DNA from: Paralvinella palmiformis
Taxonomy: Eukaryota > Annelida > Polychaeta > Terebellida > Alvinellidae
Length of the DNA stretch: 64,000 nt
Assembly: GCA_025642065.1 (NCBI GenBank)
Contig: JAODUP010000144.1
Location: forward strand, 274,501 to 338,500
Reading direction: 5' to 3'
This document shows, piece by piece, positions 44,638 to 57,757 of this stretch (positions are counted from its first letter, which is position 1; each line of letters starts with the position of its first letter). Both the position numbers and the translations under genes were made by a program. The notes below the pieces were generated by a model. It searched no databases. It was not told the DNA's origin and was given only the letters and a program-made list of their open reading frames with translations.

Positions 44638-47201
44638 ATGGAGTACAAGAAGAACGATTACGAGGAATTGGCTTTCCTCGGTACTGGATCATTTGGTTGC
44701 TGCTCGAAAATCAAAAGGAGACGCGATGGCAAGGTAACTGACGATGTTGGAGATTAGCGGAGAAGACACGATTTAAAGCAGGTCTAGGGCGGGGTGCAAC
44801 TCGCGTCAAAATAAGGGTTCAATTTATCACTTCGCGTAAATGTTTACGTATACAATCATTCGGAGATGGTGTTATTTTGGCTGAACTGTCCAAATTAATA
44901 TTTCTTGAGGCAGAGATGCAAGAAGCTACAGAAGCAATAAACCGTAGTAGCTGTGTTAGACGTTTCATAACTTCATTTAATTTCCTTTGGGCGGGCGACT
45001 CGGTGGTCTAGTTGGTAGCGCGTTGAACAACCTGATTTCGAAACTCGGCGTGGGCATATCTGAAGGGTGTTTCATCTTTGGCTTCGTTTCATTACGTTTG
45101 GAGATCGGTCGGCCCGTTTAGCCCAATAGGTGCACAACAGTTTCCGTAAAACATCTATCATCATCGGATCGTTTACCTTGCAGGTATTCGCTTGGAAAGC
45201 AATCAGATTTATTCGTGACCAAAAGGCAGACATAAATTTGATTGGTAAGGAGATTTCCATATTAGGCCAACTGTCGCATGAGCATGTGGTCAAATATTAC
45301 GGCTATGCAATTGACTGCAGCAACTACAGGTGGCAAGTGTACATTATTATGGAGTATTGTGAGGGAGGCAACCTTCGTCATTTAATCGAACGCACAATTG
45401 AAAACAGGTCAGTAAATGTCGCGAAGGGAGAGAACTTCATGTGTAATGTATAAAAACAATTAGCTCATCTTAAGACCTTACCAGTTTCTATCTATTGTTA
45501 TAATAAATTTCTGTTCAGATTTCTGAGTGGTTGGAGAGGTTGGAGATGACAAACTCGTTTTCTTCTGGAACGGCTCAGTGTTTTTTGTCCACGTTATTTT
45601 TATTTGGATGGATAGCTATATTTTTCCAACCGCCAGTTATACGTTTCTAAGCTACCTTCCTGTATCACCTCCCAGCTACATATTTCTTCATGCCTATGCA
45701 AGTTAAATTCACGGTGTAATCTTAACAATAAATATACTTGGGGATGCATCAGTGATATCTGATCTACCTCTAAAGCGTTCCATTACTCGTGTTTGGCATA
45801 TAGTTGTTATAATCCAAAAAAGCATATACTGTAATAACACAACGTTTAATTATTTCCTCGCGTTATAGCTGTACGTTTGACGAAGGATTCTTGTGGCGGA
45901 TATGTTACCAGCTAATCCTCGCTCTGATGGTATGCCACAATACAAATATAGATGGCCTAGTCATTTTGCATCGAGATCTCAAGCCGGCTAATGTATTTTT
46001 AACATCGAATTGGAATGTAAAACTCGGAGACTTTGGCAGTTCACGTCTACTCGATTTGAAAAGAGGAGCTGAAACAATAACTGGTACTCCTCTGTACATG
46101 GCACCCGTAAGTTTCTCCGAAGAGTTAAGTGAATGCTTTTAAATGCTTTTAAATACTTAAATACGTTTGTACTTTAACGCTCACCGTATATAAGCCTCTG
46201 AATTAATAATGCTCTCTCTCTCTATATATATATAATATATAATAATAATATGTGATATTTATATAGCGCCATATTCAGCTAGAAGCTGCTCTAATGCTCT
46301 TTGCAATATTATTTACAATATTATTATACCTGGCACAGACCTGTTTCCACCCAGCACATATCTCAACTCCCAAGGGAGCATACAACGCACGCTGTCATTA
46401 TAGGCGCAAGGCGTTACTCGAACACATAGCCAACGCGTCCTATCCTGTATCCGAGAAGGTTTATACTAACCCGACTGTGACAATAATTTACGAATGGCTT
46501 TTTCTTAGGAAGTATTTCGTCACGAGAAGTACAATGAAATGTGCGATATTTGGTCGTTGGGCTGTCTGCTTTATGAGATGTCGGCCCTCGTTCCACCATT
46601 CAGCGGGAGAAGCGAGTCGGAAATTGTGAGAAAGGTCATCAGTGGTGAGACTCCGGACATACCGGATACATACTCCCATGATTTCGGTCGTTTTATCAAA
46701 GCGATGTTGAACATAGAGGTAACTAGGATATTATTTACCATATTTTGTTTCTATTTACGCATGCTAATTTCGCCTTAAATACAACATTCCGATTTCATGG
46801 CCCCCTTCGCTCTATCGTAGTTATGCCCATTGGTAGCTTTATAGTTGGTCTTAAGAGCCTTCATTAGTCATTGTTAGAATACTTCGCTTCAGTTGGATAT
46901 TTATATTTGCGAACTTCACATATTGCACTTGCGTGTGGATGTTAAACCTCTTCGTGTCGTGTTGTCGCCGGAAGAAAGATGCACACAAATGTAATACACT
47001 TGGGTACCTAAGATATGTTATCACACTTAATGCGGCGATGAGTTGCGATCCCATTTGTAAGTGAATTTGCCTGTCAGAGACATTGTAATTGTGTAACTGT
47101 TTTAATATTCTTGGTGTTGTGCCTGTAAGATCCTTTATTAGAGATAACATTTTTCGCGTATAAGTGGTACTTTGTAGATATCTGCACAAATATACGATAT
47201 A

Positions 47202-47247
<46 letters not shown>

Positions 47248-48899
47248 CCATACACCATAAATGGACAAAATTGCCATGATTTCCTCATTTTCCATATAAA
47301 TAAATAACTAGGGTCACTAATCACAATTATTAAGCGGGTTTGAGTTTCATTTGAAGATGAAGCTCCAATATAATGATGCTGAAATGACTGAAACAGATCG
47401 ATAATGGTATTTAATATCATTAGGTAAGTTTCATGGCTGCATTTATTCTTTCTGAAACGTGGGATGGCGTGTGTGTGTGTGTGTTGGTATCTCGGGACAG
47501 GTCGGAATCAGTTCATCTTATCGATTCTAAATACCAACTGTGTCAACATAGTATTTCATCGATTGATAAAACCATTTGGGACTGATTGCAAGAGTAGCAT
47601 CAGGCTCCTATGTTCAACGTGATATCAATGGATGGCTGGCTGGCTGGATGGCTAGCTGGCTCGGTCACTTGCTCGCTCGGCCGCCCCTCTCAAATATGGC
47701 AGATATCAATAATCGACAGATACTACGTTTCACAACGAACAATGAGAAAATGCTACCGACCTATTGGCAAATGTTAAATGCATGTATAGTGAGTGTGAAG
47801 CACATTTTAAAAGGAATATATAGTTGAATGATGATGTTTGTAAAAGAAAGAAATGTATTTCAGTGAACTAAGTTATTCCGTATTTACTACTAAACTGCTA
47901 TGTACACCTACACACCATACGTATCACTGGATGAGTATATGGTCACGAGATATTAATATCATATTTGGAATGAAATGTTGACCAATGTTAAACCCGTTTC
48001 TAGTTACGTTTTTGACGAATTGAGTTGATAATTTGCAACCATTTTGTTCTTTCAGCCCCTCACACGTCCCAGCGCAGACGTTCTAAACTCTGAAATAATT
48101 CGCCTGTTACACAGCAAAAACGGGTAATATTCGAGGAATGTAAACGCACGTTTGCAATCGCATCGATTGCACATTTCCTAAAATAGTTACTGGTGTTTCT
48201 TTAGTCAGATAAATACTGTTAACTGACCGGAACCAATCTGCTCATTCTATCAATTTGATATCGAACTACGGAGAAGGTGCACAATTGTGATCAGTGAAAT
48301 AGTTACCGCAGAGCTAGCATCTGCAAATTAGGCTTAACCTTTTGGGTAACCTTCTTGTTCATCGATAAGCACTGCTTATGTTCTTCAGTTTTTCAGATGG
48401 TAATGGATCTATAATAGTAGATACTGTGGTTAAACCGAAGTGTCATGATCCGGTTTCTGCAGACAACGTAGGATGTGCGTGTACATTTGCCATCGGGTGA
48501 GTATCGTCCCATCAGCAGAATGTTTCGGTGGATAATAAGTATTTAGTTAGCTATACTTGCGTCATCTGTTTAGTATATTTTCTAGTATGTTTAAAACCAA
48601 TATCGACATAGTGGCCTCTTTCAAAAAGTAACAAATCCTTTTTACCTACTGAAACCTTTTTATATATCCTTTCATGCAGGCGCGCATTAGTTGAATGCAT
48701 GCACACAGGTAAATTTGGCTTGGTGCCGTCTGTTCTGTCAGTAATTACCATAGTGAAAATATCAACACATATACTGGGAAATACAATGGTATATGACACT
48801 ATCGACGTTTTAGACGTGACATTATACTTTAGGTATGCACAGACCTTTTATGAGTTCTCTTTTCCGCATTTCAGTTTGAAGAAGAAGCTTACTAGCTAA
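44638..48899 (+). CDS. Kinase C: NEK2-like Ser/Thr protein kinase, 7 exons, 322 aa
   Basis: Predicted exons: 44638-44733, 45184-45407, 45869-46106, 46509-46718, 48056-48123, 48389-48496, 48875-48899; all GT-AG, in frame to TAA. It has every kinase landmark: GTGSFG (15-20), AWK (Lys37), [20 protein letters not shown] (141-148), DFG (161-163), [25 protein letters not shown] and [15 protein letters not shown] and VKLGDFG are very NEK2-like, so NIMA-family Ser/Thr kinase activity is expected. Exon 6 carries FSDGNGSIIVDTVVKPK and a Cys-containing stretch; exon 7 adds a short basic end, LKKKLTS. Both match kinase B in position, phase and motif, which supports this C-terminus. There is no NEK2-type leucine-zipper coiled coil. 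Closest relative in the window: kinase B. Confidence 0.9.
44990..45166 (+). repeat. SINE family A ending 17 bp before kinase C exon 2
   Basis: CGGTGGTCTAGTTGGTAGCG head, GATTTCGAAACTCGGCGTGG, body, and CATCTATCATCATCGG tail ending near 45166. The kinase C exon 2 acceptor AG is at 45182-45183, so the SINE lies against the polypyrimidine and acceptor zone. Confidence 0.9.
46235..46412 (-). repeat. SINE family D fragment, antisense, in kinase C intron 3
   Basis: The reverse complement contains GAGTAACGCCTTGCGCCTATA, CAGCGTGCGTTGTATGC, AACAGGTCTGTGCC and GGCGCTATATAAATATCAC in the same order as the copy at 34463-34778. The tRNA-like head is absent. Confidence 0.75.
47207..47245. repeat. TA microsatellite in kinase C intron 4
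   Basis: Nearly pure (TA)n run in the 1.3-kb intron between exons 4 and 5. Confidence 0.9.
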
Positions 48900-50194
48900 A
48901 TCAGTGTAAAGAACCGTTTATTTGACGAATTGAGTTGAATGAAGACGTCATCAGTATTAAGTAGGTATATATTCCATAACTTGAAATTCAGCTAAAAGAT
49001 GAAAATTGTACCACTCATTACCTTTTATCGAACATTTGATTCACATAGAGCATATGTCTCAGATATGTTCAGTGTCGAGGTCATATGTAGCACTCGCTGA
49101 TAATAATTGAAGGTTTTCTGTTTTATTGACCTCGCCAAACATTTCCAATGGCCCCCTTTTGTCATTACTCGGCTTTCACTTCGCCTTATATGTCTGGACG
49201 ACGATCGTGCCAGTAAACTTTACATGTTAAAAAAAGCGGCCGTCAAACATCAAACGTCACTGCAATTTATAAGCTTATTCGTGTATTTTCTCTCGATGTT
49301 AATACATTTTGGAGTCACGAATGATTTCGTTCATAATTGTCGAATATTTTCAAAGGTTGTGTGCACTGGCAATTGTGATCACTTACAAGAAACTGGGGTA
49401 TCGATACACGCAACTAGGAAATATTAAAATACGTTAATAAAAATCGATTATTCTAGATTTTTGTAGAAATAAAGGGTCAGCTTATATCTGCTACGACAGA
49501 TAGAGTAACTGGTCTAATTTATGGGTATTTTTGTTCGATTAAAGCGATAATTTCGATACTAATTTAGCGTTTTATGAGGACATGGTTTCCATAGCAAGTT
49601 GGATAACTAATTTAGTTAATGAAGATTATATATAGGCAATTCGAACGGAGAGATTATTGTCGCAAAGATATGAGGTTAACAAAAGTACTTTGTATGACTC
49701 GGTAAAGTGTGAAGTTCCCTGTAATATAAGTATGCATTTTTTAATAACTTACCGGGATATCATAAACTTGGTTTCTGTATTATTCCAAAATTGGATAGCT
49801 TGATGGCAGAACTGTATGCGCGTTCCGGCACTGATCTAAGTTTCCGAGTATAGATCTTGGACTCAATTTATTGTTTCACATCACTTCAGGCTTATGATTA
49901 TGGGAATTGGTTGGCTTATTTCCACTACTTCTAGTCATAAAGATAGTCGAAAAACAGGAATATTTCCGCTAAAGCCATACGGATGAAAAGGCACCTTTTT
50001 AGTGTTTTGTATTTAGATGCTGAAAAGGTAAATTATGTTTACCTTTTCGTAGCCTAATACGGATTTAGTTACTTATGGACTACCCGATGGATTACGGATT
50101 AGGAATCTGCGCTTTAAACATCAAGGCTGTTGTTTAGAAACTGGCACGTATACTACCACCACTACAACTACTACTGCTGATAATAATGTATAAT
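48900..50194. other. Downstream of kinase C
   Basis: A diverged SINE tail-like piece (GCGGCCGTCAAACATCAAACG, near 49239-49259, with TTTCACTTCGCC upstream at about 49176) is seen. An AATAAA lies near 49470. No coding region recognised. Confidence 0.35.
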
Positions 50195-50680
50195 TAATTA
50201 ACTGACCTTAGTAGCGGGAGCTATTCAAAGGCACGACACTCCAAGTAATGTGTCTGCAAAAAACATCATTGGGAGAATTGAATGATAATAATTATTTATC
50301 TTTGTAAGCAACTTTGAACAGCCGTATTTTCAGAACGATTTAATCTTTTCACGCATTTCTGATATCCACCGGCAACCTGTTCAACAGAGTTAGGGATTCG
50401 TTACTAAAAGCACAATCACCATATGAATTGACCCTAGACACGGGCGCCTGCAATAATGTCTGACTGGATGACCTAGCGTTTTGGGATGACTATTTAATAG
50501 ACACCACTTCACACAGGTATTCAGGTGTAATGTCGGCGATAGATTGATAGCTAGTTGGTAAATTCTTCAAATGGATACACTAGGTAATAGCTAGTGAACG
50601 TAGCGTTTTAAGAATTAGAGTATTATGATAGTATTTTCGAATATTTTTAACTATGCGAGGTGAACTATTCGTAATGCGCT
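50195..50680 (-). pseudogene. LINE 3' end, second copy
   Basis: Clear match in the same orientation to 6680-7170: GCACAATCACCATATGA, the GTCTGACTGGATGACCT block, CACACAGGTATTC and the AGTAGCGGGAGCTATTCAAAGGCAC flank are shared. The coding frame is broken by indels. Confidence 0.78.
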
Positions 50681-51167
50681 GAGGGCGTAAGAGCTGTAAG
50701 AGCGAGTCACAATACTCTACGACATGTAACAAAGGTGTGGACTACTGTAACGTGCATTTCATGTATCAGAATGTTTTTAGTGCATGGTCTTAAGTTGGTA
50801 GTTGCCGGCATATTGATGTGACATGTTACCATTTTTTTAAAGTTTCTAACGTATTGCTAATATATAATAAATATTTTATCATCATTTAATGTTACAATAT
50901 CTGGAATCATCCCTAGTAAAAAAACAACAACGATGCAATGATGTAAATACTTCAAGGAAGATGCAAAAAATATCCCATTGTCAGTGATATTTATACTGGT
51001 GTTTGTGAAAATTCGTTCCTCTGCTTGTCGCCTCTTGGCCACATGCGTCCTAGATTTGACCAACGCTGAGGCTAAATAACACGATTCAACAACACAATAC
51101 AACAACCAATAATTATATACGGTTTAAATCTGGCTCACACGCGTGTTTGTGGAATGTGTTTCCGTTG
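50681..51167. other. Intergenic, nothing recognised
   Basis: AT-rich sequence beyond the LINE fragment, possibly an extension of it. No coding region recognised. Confidence 0.3.
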
Positions 51168-51350
51168 GTGGCGCCTCGGTGGTCTAATTGGTAACGCGTT
51201 GGACCACATACCACTACCACCCGAGTTCGACATATCTAAAGGGTGTTTCATCTTTGACTTCGCTTCATTACCTTTGGAGGTCGCTCGGCCCATTTAACCT
51301 ACCGTGTGCACAAAAGTGGCCGTAAAACAGCAATCATCATCATCATTATC
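51168..51350 (+). repeat. SINE family A with a small internal deletion
   Basis: GGCGCCTCGGTGGTCTAATTGG head, then GAGTTCGACATATCTAAAGG, which lacks about 15 bases of the usual ATCTCGGCGTGGG. The body and (CAT)n tail follow. Confidence 0.88.
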
Positions 51351-52812
51351 ACCATCATTATACTACCACCGTGTGATCAACGCCGCGGCTAGGCAACTGG
51401 AATCAACAACTTGCATGTAAATGTTATTTACATGCAAAGTTGTTTTTACAGCTTTATTGAATTATTAAACAAAGATTCAAATAAAACAATCGCCGATGAA
51501 ATATGAAAATCTACGAATAAACACGATTTGTCTTGTTTTTAAACAACATTTCAATTTGATCCCAGTTCAATAAGACACGATTTATATATACATTTCTCGA
51601 TTCCTATTTGTAAGCAATTATTAGCTTCTGTGGCATTTAGAATTGTTACCTTTTTATGCGATCTCTTGCAGGTACGAATTAGGCTAGTACAGGGCGTTGA
51701 CCTCCTGGCGATTGATGGCATAACGTATAAAATCAAACCGAAGAACATATAGGCATATATTTAGTTATGCACTTTCACCCGATGAGCTAAAAAATCAATC
51801 ATCATCATCGGCATCACCCGATGAGCTATATGGTCATTCATTCGTCGACCGATAATACAACAACATAAAAGCGCACCTGGATCTTTCGGATTTGTTCCCG
51901 CTTTGTGTTTAGAAATTATATACTGCTTATGTAGATTACTGAATAAATAAATAGATAGCACATTCTAAATATCCTAATGTTTACTCCGAAACCGGTTACA
52001 AAATGTCTTGGTAATTTATTGTTGGTTATTAAAATAATTAACACAAAATTGTGATTGATCGTAAAAGGTTATGTAATATTTGTCGCTGCTATTGATCTTC
52101 CATGGATAATCGGCTGTGGAAGTCTCCGTAAATTATATGTATATTGTATTTGTTTTATAATTTTGTTATTTACGTTTTCTTTATTTGCTTGAAATGGTGT
52201 TTTTCTTTGTGCAGTTCAAGGTGTTTTTTACGGGTCCAATTACATTGTAAATGTTACTCAACAGTTAATTAACATTGTTTTAGTAGGGTTTTTTTTTTTG
52301 TTACAATTTTCATATAGCTGGCTTCATACTTCTTTTTTTTGTCTCTGCGTCTGTTTGTGTCTATCTTTTTCCGTGTCAAATAAGCAATTATTCGATTACT
52401 AATTCATGTTTGCGTTTTGTTAACAGTCTACAAGTGCTTGTCTCTACATGTCTAGCTATTTGTTTAACTGCGTCCCACTGTCTGTCTTTCTGTTTGTCTG
52501 TACGTGAAATAAGTAACACTATTGTTAGTAGTTTAACACATTTGATTATCAAACCATTACACTGTAAATGTTACTAAAAGAAAATCACTGATTACTTTTT
52601 GTATTCAGATCTATAATTGTTTGCTGTTTCTCTGAATCTGTTTATTTGTCTAGTTATCTAACTTTGTCTGTATTGGGGCTTGTATTATCCAAATGGCCAC
52701 GCATGGATTGGGAGACCGTCAGCATTTTCTGCTCAGCCACAGTTACCAGCGCCTTAAAGCTCCAATGGTTAAAGGCACTGCACTCTGCGCCGTCGCGATA
52801 CAAGTACATACG
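51351..52812. other. Intergenic, nothing recognised
   Basis: AT-rich with T-runs near 52290 and 52331. A short TCATCATCATCGG near 51800 may be a SINE tail remnant. No coding region recognised. Confidence 0.35.
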
Positions 52813-52918
52813 TATATATATATATATATATAATCATGCACGTATAAACAAACAAACAAACACACACACAGAGAGAGACATTCGCGCGCAGGCGAGCACG
52901 CGCCAGCTCATAAGGATA

Positions 52919-52968
<50 letters not shown>
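52813..52968. repeat. Compound microsatellite cluster
   Basis: (TA)n, (AAAC)n, (CA)n, (GA)n, (CT)n and (TA)n in series with short unique spacers. Confidence 0.88.
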
Positions 52969-52971
<3 letters not shown>

Positions 52972-54432
52972 TATTTTAATGCTTATTTAAATATTATTTT
53001 ACGAAGTGTGAATATAATACTTCAGGAGACTCCCAAAATGTATATAGAGTAATACACATTCCCCCACCCTATTGCCAACCTTACCAGGGTCAAGCTGTCG
53101 GCTGTAGGGAGGTGAAAGATTGAAGTACCGGATGGGACCAGACACATTTAAACATCTAGAGTGCTGGCCCTGTGTTGGTACGGCTCTGATCTGTTTGTCG
53201 TATAATCAACATTGCAAATTATCCTCCAAACATATCACATGATCAGGTCTCGAAGCCGCCGGTTTAGCAACATTCAGCAACTGGCACGATTGTTAAACGC
53301 AACTCGATATGTTCTCGAATCGCTTACTTCAAAATATAATACGTTTTTACACATCATTGGCTCATTGAAGGACACCACTAATCCCTTGGGCAAAAACTTT
53401 CGATGAAAGTTTTCCTTTGCTAAATCCCGAAACTATCAGTATATCGAAAGACCAACAAGAATGTGTTGTTTTTACTTACGCTACCAATCTTTTTATTAGT
53501 TGCTAACTGTGGAAATGTTTATAACATACATGGCACATAATCGCAACGTTAACGGTTACAATTAACAATTATAGATATGTACATTAATACATGCGTAAAT
53601 TAAGTTAGCAGTGTACAGTTGGTATGACACGAATCTAGATAAATCCTGTATCCAAGTAAATCGAAGTAATTCGATGTTTCACTCTGACCTAACCAAAGTT
53701 GGTCGATTAAAAGTAGGAAGATGTCGACAACATAAATGGAAGATTTTGACATTTTCAAGCCCGTCCAAATGTGTGTGTGTTGTGTCTGTGTGTGTGTGTG
53801 TGTGTCGGTGGTGGATGTAGGTGTGTATTCGTTGGTCGTGCGCTTGTGCGCTTCAATATAACCGCTTCCAAATTCATATATGCATCGGCGTGCAGCATAA
53901 AGATATAAACTGTATCTGGATACGTGCAGCCCAATAGAGTTTCCTAAGCCATTACTATCTGTCGGATCGATATATAAAGGGTAGGTCTTGGAACAACGCT
54001 CTGTGACGACGGGTACAAGGGAAAAGGTGTCCGGATATCTTTAAATAATCGACCAATAAGTATTTATCCACGTAAAACAATGGACAGTTTTAAAGTAAAG
54101 AATGCGGCTATGTAAATATGCATTATGGTACAGTTGAAAAATGTATAAGGAATCACAGACTTTGTTATATACGAAAGTAATTTAATATGGTGAAATGAGC
54201 TATTCTACTCAGTATTGTTCATATTACGTGTATAGTTATTTAATAATTTAAAACAGTTATAATCATGCTAGCCGCATACGTGCATATGACACAGTCTTTA
54301 TAACATACGTACAAATCAAATGTTAAACATCACGTAGAATATCGGTAACGACCTCGTTTTGGAATTTGCCACAAATTTAGTATGTTTATCATAATTAGCA
54401 GTAAACGGTTGAAACTAGAAATTTCTACATAC

Positions 54433-54463
<31 letters not shown>

Positions 54464-54469
54464 CACACC
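52969..54469. other. Intergenic, nothing recognised
   Basis: Contains a GT-rich run at 53770-53812 and (TA)n at 54434-54462. A 150-bp GC-richer stretch at about 53060-53200 stands out from its surroundings but has no second copy in the window and no family that I recognise. Confidence 0.35.
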
Positions 54470-54585
54470 GACTACGCGGTTGATCACAGATCTTGATAAT
54501 CCGAGTTCAAATCACGTCGTGGGCATGTCTGAAGGGTGTGCCATCTTCAATTTCGCCTCATTGCCTTCGGAGATCGCTCGATCAT
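54470..54585 (+). repeat. SINE family A fragment
   Basis: GTTGATCACAGATC, CCGAGTTCAAATCACGTCGTGG, CATGTCTGAAGGGTG and TTCGCCTCATTGCCTTCGGAG follow the family A order. The 3' end is degenerate. Confidence 0.75.
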
Positions 54586-55444
54586 TTTTGTTTTTTGGAT
54601 AGATGGACTAATGGTGTACACATTTATCTTTAAAACAGCATAATAATAGTCAAATGACTTTTTATTTTGCCTTGATTCAACATCTATCCTATGGTAATAC
54701 GGTATGAGATTACTAACATTTAAGAAATTAGGAATTCTAAAGTTGCATGACTTATTTAATTATCACTCCCCTTCTCTTTGTATATGACTACCTGGCCAAT
54801 ACACTTCTTAGTTCATTTAACGGGTGTTTTCCAACCAATGGTGACATGCCAAACGCAAGGGCCACCCATTAGTCCAAATTATTTTACGTCGCTAATTACC
54901 CATTACAATTTTATCAGCGTCAACCTATTGGTTTCTTGCCCAAACTGTGGAATAATTGGAATCAACTAATACCTGAAAACTTTCAAGATCACAAAATAAA
55001 AATAAATTCAAGTCTATTTTCTTACAAGATTATCCAGATGTCGTGAGATACGAAAATACGATATGTTCTGAATTTAATTTTAATTGAAACAGGATTAATC
55101 TACTTCTGTGATATAGTCGTTTCTTCATTATGATGCCACCTTACTTTTCATGATTGAGCTCCCCCGCAATGCATTATTGTTTTTTTCTTTGTATGCCCTT
55201 GATAACTTGATATTCCATTCCTGGCTTCGCCAGTCTCTCCTATTCTCTCTCCTGGGTTGTCTTTTTTTTCTCACAGAAACGTTTGATACATATATGTTTT
55301 TTGTAACTTTTGTTTCCTTGGGGCCCGTGGGAAGACAGCTTTAAGTAACTACACAGGTCCTCCAATTTGTATGTATTCGACTACTATATTCTATGTGAAA
55401 TATAAACCGTAACAAACAATATACAAATTGGAAATACATATCAC
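54586..55444. other. Intergenic, nothing recognised
   Basis: No coding region, RNA or repeat recognised. Confidence 0.35.
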
Positions 55445-55570
55445 TGTCATCATTTGAGTACGAGTTTGCCAAACTCCTGGATTAGGTTTGCCACTGAGCG
55501 CGACTTTTCGAGAATATTGGAGCTATAGAAGTTTGTAATTATTATCATTATTATTATTATTATTATTACT
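55445..55570 (+). repeat. LINE 3' end with ATT tail, second copy
   Basis: GAGTTTGCCAAACTCCTGGA, TAGGTTTGCCACTGAG, CTATAGAAGTTTGTAATTATT and (ATT)n match the end of the element at 35376-35580. Confidence 0.7.
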
Positions 55571-56712
55571 TCAAGCTGAAATATTTAATTATATACTTAT
55601 TCTGGCTTTATGGACAAATTTGGTAATCACAATAATTGTTTTCACAAATAGTCAAACATTACCTGTTGACAACACAGAATTGTCACAGATCATATCCGTT
55701 TTTAAAAACTTCCTTGGAGCTGTCTTTCGACTACCGTTGCACCAAGCATTTAACCAACTCCAAAGCTAAGTAATTTACTCACCCAACCGTCGATGATTAA
55801 TGATCTGAGATCCGAATATTTCTCTTCACTAGGATCTGATCTGGAACAAATTGACAAAATGGTGACGTCCCGTGTAAATAATGTTTGATGCAAAGACATA
55901 TTCCACAGAGACAACTAAACGGGGTATTGGAAGCCTAGATGCGGGAGATTATAGCAAAATTCTCACCTAAGTGTTCTTGACAAGTTGTGAATTGTTCGAA
56001 AGAACGCGCTCGGTACAATCTGCCATATTTTCAAGTGGCAAATTGCATAGTCCCACTCCGAATCATATCTTTTAGAACCAGTACACGTGAGTGGTACTCA
56101 ACTCCAGATCTGTTGCATTTTTCTCAGGAAGGCAATCAATTACTTCAGTAAATGCCATTCAGAACGATATTATTATTATTATTGTTGTTGTTGTTTTTTA
56201 TAAGGGAGTAAGTAAAGTCTTCTTTCAGGCTCTGCATTTATGACACAGGAATATTTTCATAAGCAAAGGTAAAAAAAAAGATTTATGCAATGGCCTGGAT
56301 GTTTGCAGCAGAGTGCTCTATCGAGTATGTTGCCGGTTATTATTATTATTATTATTGTTGTTGTTATCGTTGTTATTTGATACCAGAATGTGCATGGCAA
56401 GAGCTCTCATTAACAAAAACTCTGGAACTGTGGGGAAAATTACGGGACTAGAATGTTACCTGGAGGCTACTGGTTGAGATAGTTGGCTTCTAAAGTGTTT
56501 GAACAGCCACATATGGTTGTGAACAAACCTCCTACGCGTTGTATTTCATTCTACATCACTGCATAAGTAGCGGTGCGTATGTGTTGTCAGTCAGTGTGCG
56601 TACTTCAAGTTTGAGTACGATTTAATCCTTGTCACGGAAACTCGCGAGTAAGTGAGTTAGAATATTAAGTTGGCTTGAGTTGAGCTGTATCAACCGCACC
56701 CCCCCCCCCTCC
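55571..56712. other. Intergenic, nothing recognised
   Basis: Two ATT/GTT microsatellite patches (about 56170-56195 and 56338-56372) and a C-run at 56699-56708. No coding region recognised. Confidence 0.35.
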
Positions 56713-56868
56713 CCGCCTATCGCCAGTTACGACCGGGACATATGGCAAGAAGGCGAGTGCACAGGGAAATAAAAAGGCACAAATACAGGCATGTGCCAGA
56801 TTCGAACCCATAACCACGAGACTTGTCGAAGTTCCCCAACCACTGCGCTGTCAGAGTGCCCGGCCAGT
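56713..56868 (-). repeat. tRNA-derived SINE family E, antisense
   Basis: The reverse complement begins TGGCCGGGCACTCTGACAGC, with the A-box-like GACAGCGCAGTGGTTGGG and the B-box GGGTTCGAATCTGG, about the right distance apart for a tRNA-derived promoter. It does not fold into a complete tRNA by eye. Only one clear copy was seen. Confidence 0.6.
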
Positions 56869-57449
56869 ATTGAACCAAATTGGAAACTGGTGTACACATT
56901 TCGAGAACAACTCTGAAGGATTGATTTGTATCGTACATATCGATCTGTGTTTGCTTATTAGAACAAAGGTGTGGTAAGAATCAACAGCTTTACACTGACA
57001 ACAATACAATTACCTTTAATTTAAACCTTAATATTTATTGTGTTTCCCTACTTCGTCATTACTGGAACGAGCGGAGTATAGTTAAGTTTCCGAAGCATCC
57101 GGTAATACAAGAAGTAGTACACGAGTACAACCTCCAATCTGTGTTCCCGACAGTTGAAATAGCAAACGATCGCCGTTTCTCCGCGTGCTGGTGCTTGGAA
57201 AGCAAGAATAGAAAATCCGGACACCCCTGTTCGTTGTTGTCGACGAACCACGTGTTAGGCTATACACCAGTCGGCTCAGCTGGAAGGGGAAAGTGGAAGC
57301 AAACACGGCAGAACGGTGCTTATTTAGAATATACTTGATTGGAACACTGACACTTTCAGGTAATATATCACTTAACGGTTGTCTGATACTCGCAGTTATT
57401 AGCAAGCGTATTATATGAACGGATTCTTCCATAAACGAAACGCTTATGA
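56869..57449. other. Intergenic, nothing recognised
   Basis: Two overlapping open frames of 65-116 codons on opposite strands exist at about 57082-57432, but neither resembles a known protein and neither has clear splice sites. Confidence 0.35.
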
Positions 57450-57717
57450 AGGCTCAATCGCCTAGTGGGTTGAGTGGCCGTGTCTTACTCGGGGTCAGGC
57501 TGTGCGGGAGGCCGGAGGTTGGAATCCCGACCGTGGCACTATGGTAGGAGGAGTTTTTGATCAAACCAGGCAAGGTTTTCTCCACCGAATATATCATATA
57601 TTGTAAATTCTAAATTTGTTTGCAATTAAGTCCTCGTGGTGAAGCAGTAAAGTACAGACCATATGCATATTCCTCAGTTGATGTAGCTAAGCCACATAAA
57701 ATAACTACCAATTCGGC

Positions 57718-57757
<40 letters not shown>

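Noticed and set aside
57082..57432. A 116-codon minus-strand frame starting MEESVHIIRLL
   Set aside because: No recognisable motifs, an overlapping frame on the other strand, and no supporting splice signals.
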